Position numbers and translations under genes: made by a program. Under the pieces are notes generated by a model. The model worked only from the letters and a program-made list of their open reading frames with translations, was not told the origin of the DNA and searched no databases. Positions 62,927 to 64,000 of a stretch of 64,000 nucleotides of DNA are shown here, one piece after another. Every line of letters begins with the position of its first letter. Positions within the stretch are counted from its first letter, which is position 1. Source of the DNA: an uncultured Verrucomicrobiota bacterium (lineage in GTDB: Bacteria > Verrucomicrobiota > Verrucomicrobiia > Opitutales > Opitutaceae); NCBI GenBank assembly GCA_903876795.1, contig CAIRBK010000072.1, positions 1 to 64,000 of the forward strand. The letters are read 5' to 3'.

Positions 62927-64000
62927 TCAGGGCGACCGCCAGAGGGGCACCAGCGTCTCGGCGCGGACCCAGCCGGTCTGCCCGTCGGGGAAAACCAAGC
63001 GGCGCCACCCGAGGAGGGGTTTGTCGGTCGTCGCCACCACGCCGAGGGCCAGGGGTGATGCCTTTTGCGGTGTATCCAAATCGGTCGGGATCGAGCGCAG
63101 CGTGGTGGGCGTCACGACCACGACGGCGCGGGCGTCGGCCAGGGGTCCGTAGGTTTTGAGGCTCACGGCCGCAGACCCGGCCAGCAGCACGGAGACCGCG
63201 AGGAGGCTGCGGACCCGCCAAGGGCGGGGCTGTTGATGATAGGCGCCGTAAATCCACAGGGTGGTGCCAACGGCGGCCAGCCAGGCCGAGAGGACCAAGG
63301 CGGCCTGCCAGCGGGTGGGGGACGCCAGGCGGGCGAGGGCGGCGGCCGGGGTTGCGGTCAGGAACGGTGCGAGCGCAACGGGCGTGACGCCGGCGGCTTT
63401 CCAAGTGTAGGCGAGGTGCCAGCGGACCGACTCATTTTGCGGTTGTTGCACGAAGGCGGAGAGGGCATGGCCGGCGGCTTCGCCGGGGCGGTTTTGCTGG
63501 GTCAACGCGAGGGCGAGGTTGTGGCGGGTGGTCCAGTCGGTGGGAGCGGTTTTGAGCGCGGCGGTCCAGGAGGAGGCGGCGGCGGTGAAATCGCCCCTGT
63601 CGTAGGCGCTGCGGGCGTCGGTTTCGGCGGCGACGGCGGGCGCGGCGGACGCCAGTGACGTCAACACGAGGAGCAACGGAAGCAGGTTGCGCGGAAGAAA
63701 AAGTTGGAAAGCGGAGAAGGCCGGGGCGGGGTGCGCGGCGAGGGCGCGGCGGGCGCGGTCCGGCCAATCGGCGGGCAGCGCGACGGTGCCGTAGAGGGCG
63801 CGGTCGGCGTCGGCCCAGAGGGCGGACCATTCGCCGGTGCCGAAATCGTCGCTGGTCGGCACGGCCACGGGGAGGCGCCAGAGGGTCGCGGTGTCGCGTT
63901 GCCAGCTACGGATGAGGCGGACTTCGGAAGGGTTGGCGGCGAGTTCTCGCAAGGTCTCGGCCAGTCGCTCGCGGGCTTCGCGCAGCGGCCGGTTGGGGTC
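62927..64000 (-). CDS. BatE-like TPR and SH3-domain membrane protein (5' end beyond the window)
   Basis: The visible 357 codons stay open to the window edge; no start is needed at 63952. A hydrophobic segment (LFLPRNLLPLLLVLTSLAS) precedes a tetratricopeptide region (ARSAYDRGDFTAAASSWTAALKTAPTDWTTRHNLALALTQ). Two more membrane segments follow at about ALVLSAWLAAVGTTLWIYG and SLLAVSVLLAGSAAVSL. The C-terminus resembles a bacterial SH3 domain (VVVVTPTTLRSIPTD, LLGWRRLVFPDGQTGWVRAETLVPLW). This layout recalls BatE proteins of the Bacteroides aerotolerance (Bat) operon, with an upstream region that may be a fused BatD part. The identity is moderate-confidence inference from architecture. Confidence 0.6.
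   Translation of the reverse strand, partial: DPNRPLREARERLAETLRELAANPSEVRLIRSWQRDTATLWRLPVAVPTSDDFGTGEWSALWADADRALYGTVALPADWPDRARRALAAHPAPAFSAFQLFLPRNLLPLLLVLTSLASAAPAVAAETDARSAYDRGDFTAAASSWTAALKTAPTDWTTRHNLALALTQQNRPGEAAGHALSAFVQQPQNESVRWHLAYTWKAAGVTPVALAPFLTATPAAALARLASPTRWQAALVLSAWLAAVGTTLWIYGAYHQQPRPWRVRSLLAVSVLLAGSAAVSLKTYGPLADARAVVVVTPTTLRSIPTDLDTPQKASPLALGVVATTDKPLLGWRRLVFPDGQTGWVRAETLVPLWRSP

Noticed and set aside
1-64000. Search for CRISPR arrays, tRNA and rRNA genes, and integrase or phage modules
   Set aside because: No regular spaced repeats, no cloverleaf-like or rRNA-like segments and no phage genes were noticed by eye; this does not replace a dedicated scan.

Overview
This 64 kb, high-GC window looks like the chromosome of a carbohydrate-degrading Verrucomicrobiota bacterium, most likely of the Opitutaceae. 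That placement is inference from gene content: many secreted right-handed beta-helix proteins, giant autotransporter-associated-repeat proteins, a PEP-CTERM protein, sugar-catabolic oxidoreductases and TIM barrels, and a recurrent C-terminal domain containing a 'DPDxDGxNNLLEYAL' stretch. No rRNA, tRNA or CRISPR array was recognised.

Layout. 1-440: the N-terminus of an IS630-type transposase cut by the window edge, and a nested palindrome. 440-16.7 kb, plus strand: an 1802-aa secreted GH74/sialidase-like protein with LamG and beta-strand repeats, a GH27 alpha-galactosidase, a DUF5107/TPR protein broken by one in-frame stop, two tandem beta-helix proteins (the second broken by a one-base deletion), and an aldose-1-epimerase-like protein. 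16.9-27.9 kb, minus strand: a small secreted protein, a beta-helix protein, then a tight five-gene operon (secreted beta-helix protein, TIM barrel, 2-hydroxyacid dehydrogenase, GH42-like glycosidase, non-secreted beta-helix protein). A LacI-type regulator diverges from this operon at 28.2 kb. 29.3-31.7 kb: mostly non-coding, with REP-like palindromes, copies of a dispersed repeat, a PEP-CTERM gene with a stop in its signal peptide, and a sugar-symporter fragment. 31.7-40.8 kb: a 3007-aa secreted multidomain protein. An IS1182-type element sits exactly at its stop codon, flanked by CTAG. 42.4-48.3 kb: a decayed secreted-protein gene, a translationally coupled pair (small secreted protein plus HExxH protease with PA domain), a gene remnant, and a GH10 xylanase. 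48.3-54.5 kb: a Gfo/Idh/MocA oxidoreductase with two tandem AraC regulators, then divergently an IclR regulator, an SDR and an FAD oxidoreductase. 54.5-60.9 kb: a decayed partial copy of an ADP-ribosylglycohydrolase gene, a TIM barrel overlapping a ferritin-like protein with a divergent AraC regulator, then the intact ADP-ribosylglycohydrolase followed by ribokinase. 60.9-64 kb: a GGQ release-factor-like protein, a GT61 glycosyltransferase, and a TPR/SH3 protein reminiscent of BatE that runs off the window.

How it fits together. Secreted glycosidases and beta-helix proteins would attack plant-type polysaccharides (galactosides, xylan, possibly xyloglucan). Cytoplasmic glycosidases, epimerases, isomerase-like barrels and dehydrogenases would process the products. 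Each block has its own regulator (LacI, AraC or IclR).

The most notable signals are the density of broken genes (three young single-site lesions and four older remnants), an unusual diversity of beta-helix paralogues, a C-terminal domain shared by at least four secreted proteins or remnants, and a promoter-containing duplication in which the regulatory DNA is better preserved than the gene. I found no clear evidence for a wholly new system. The best candidates are the LacI-linked operon and the ADP-ribosylglycohydrolase-ribokinase pair.
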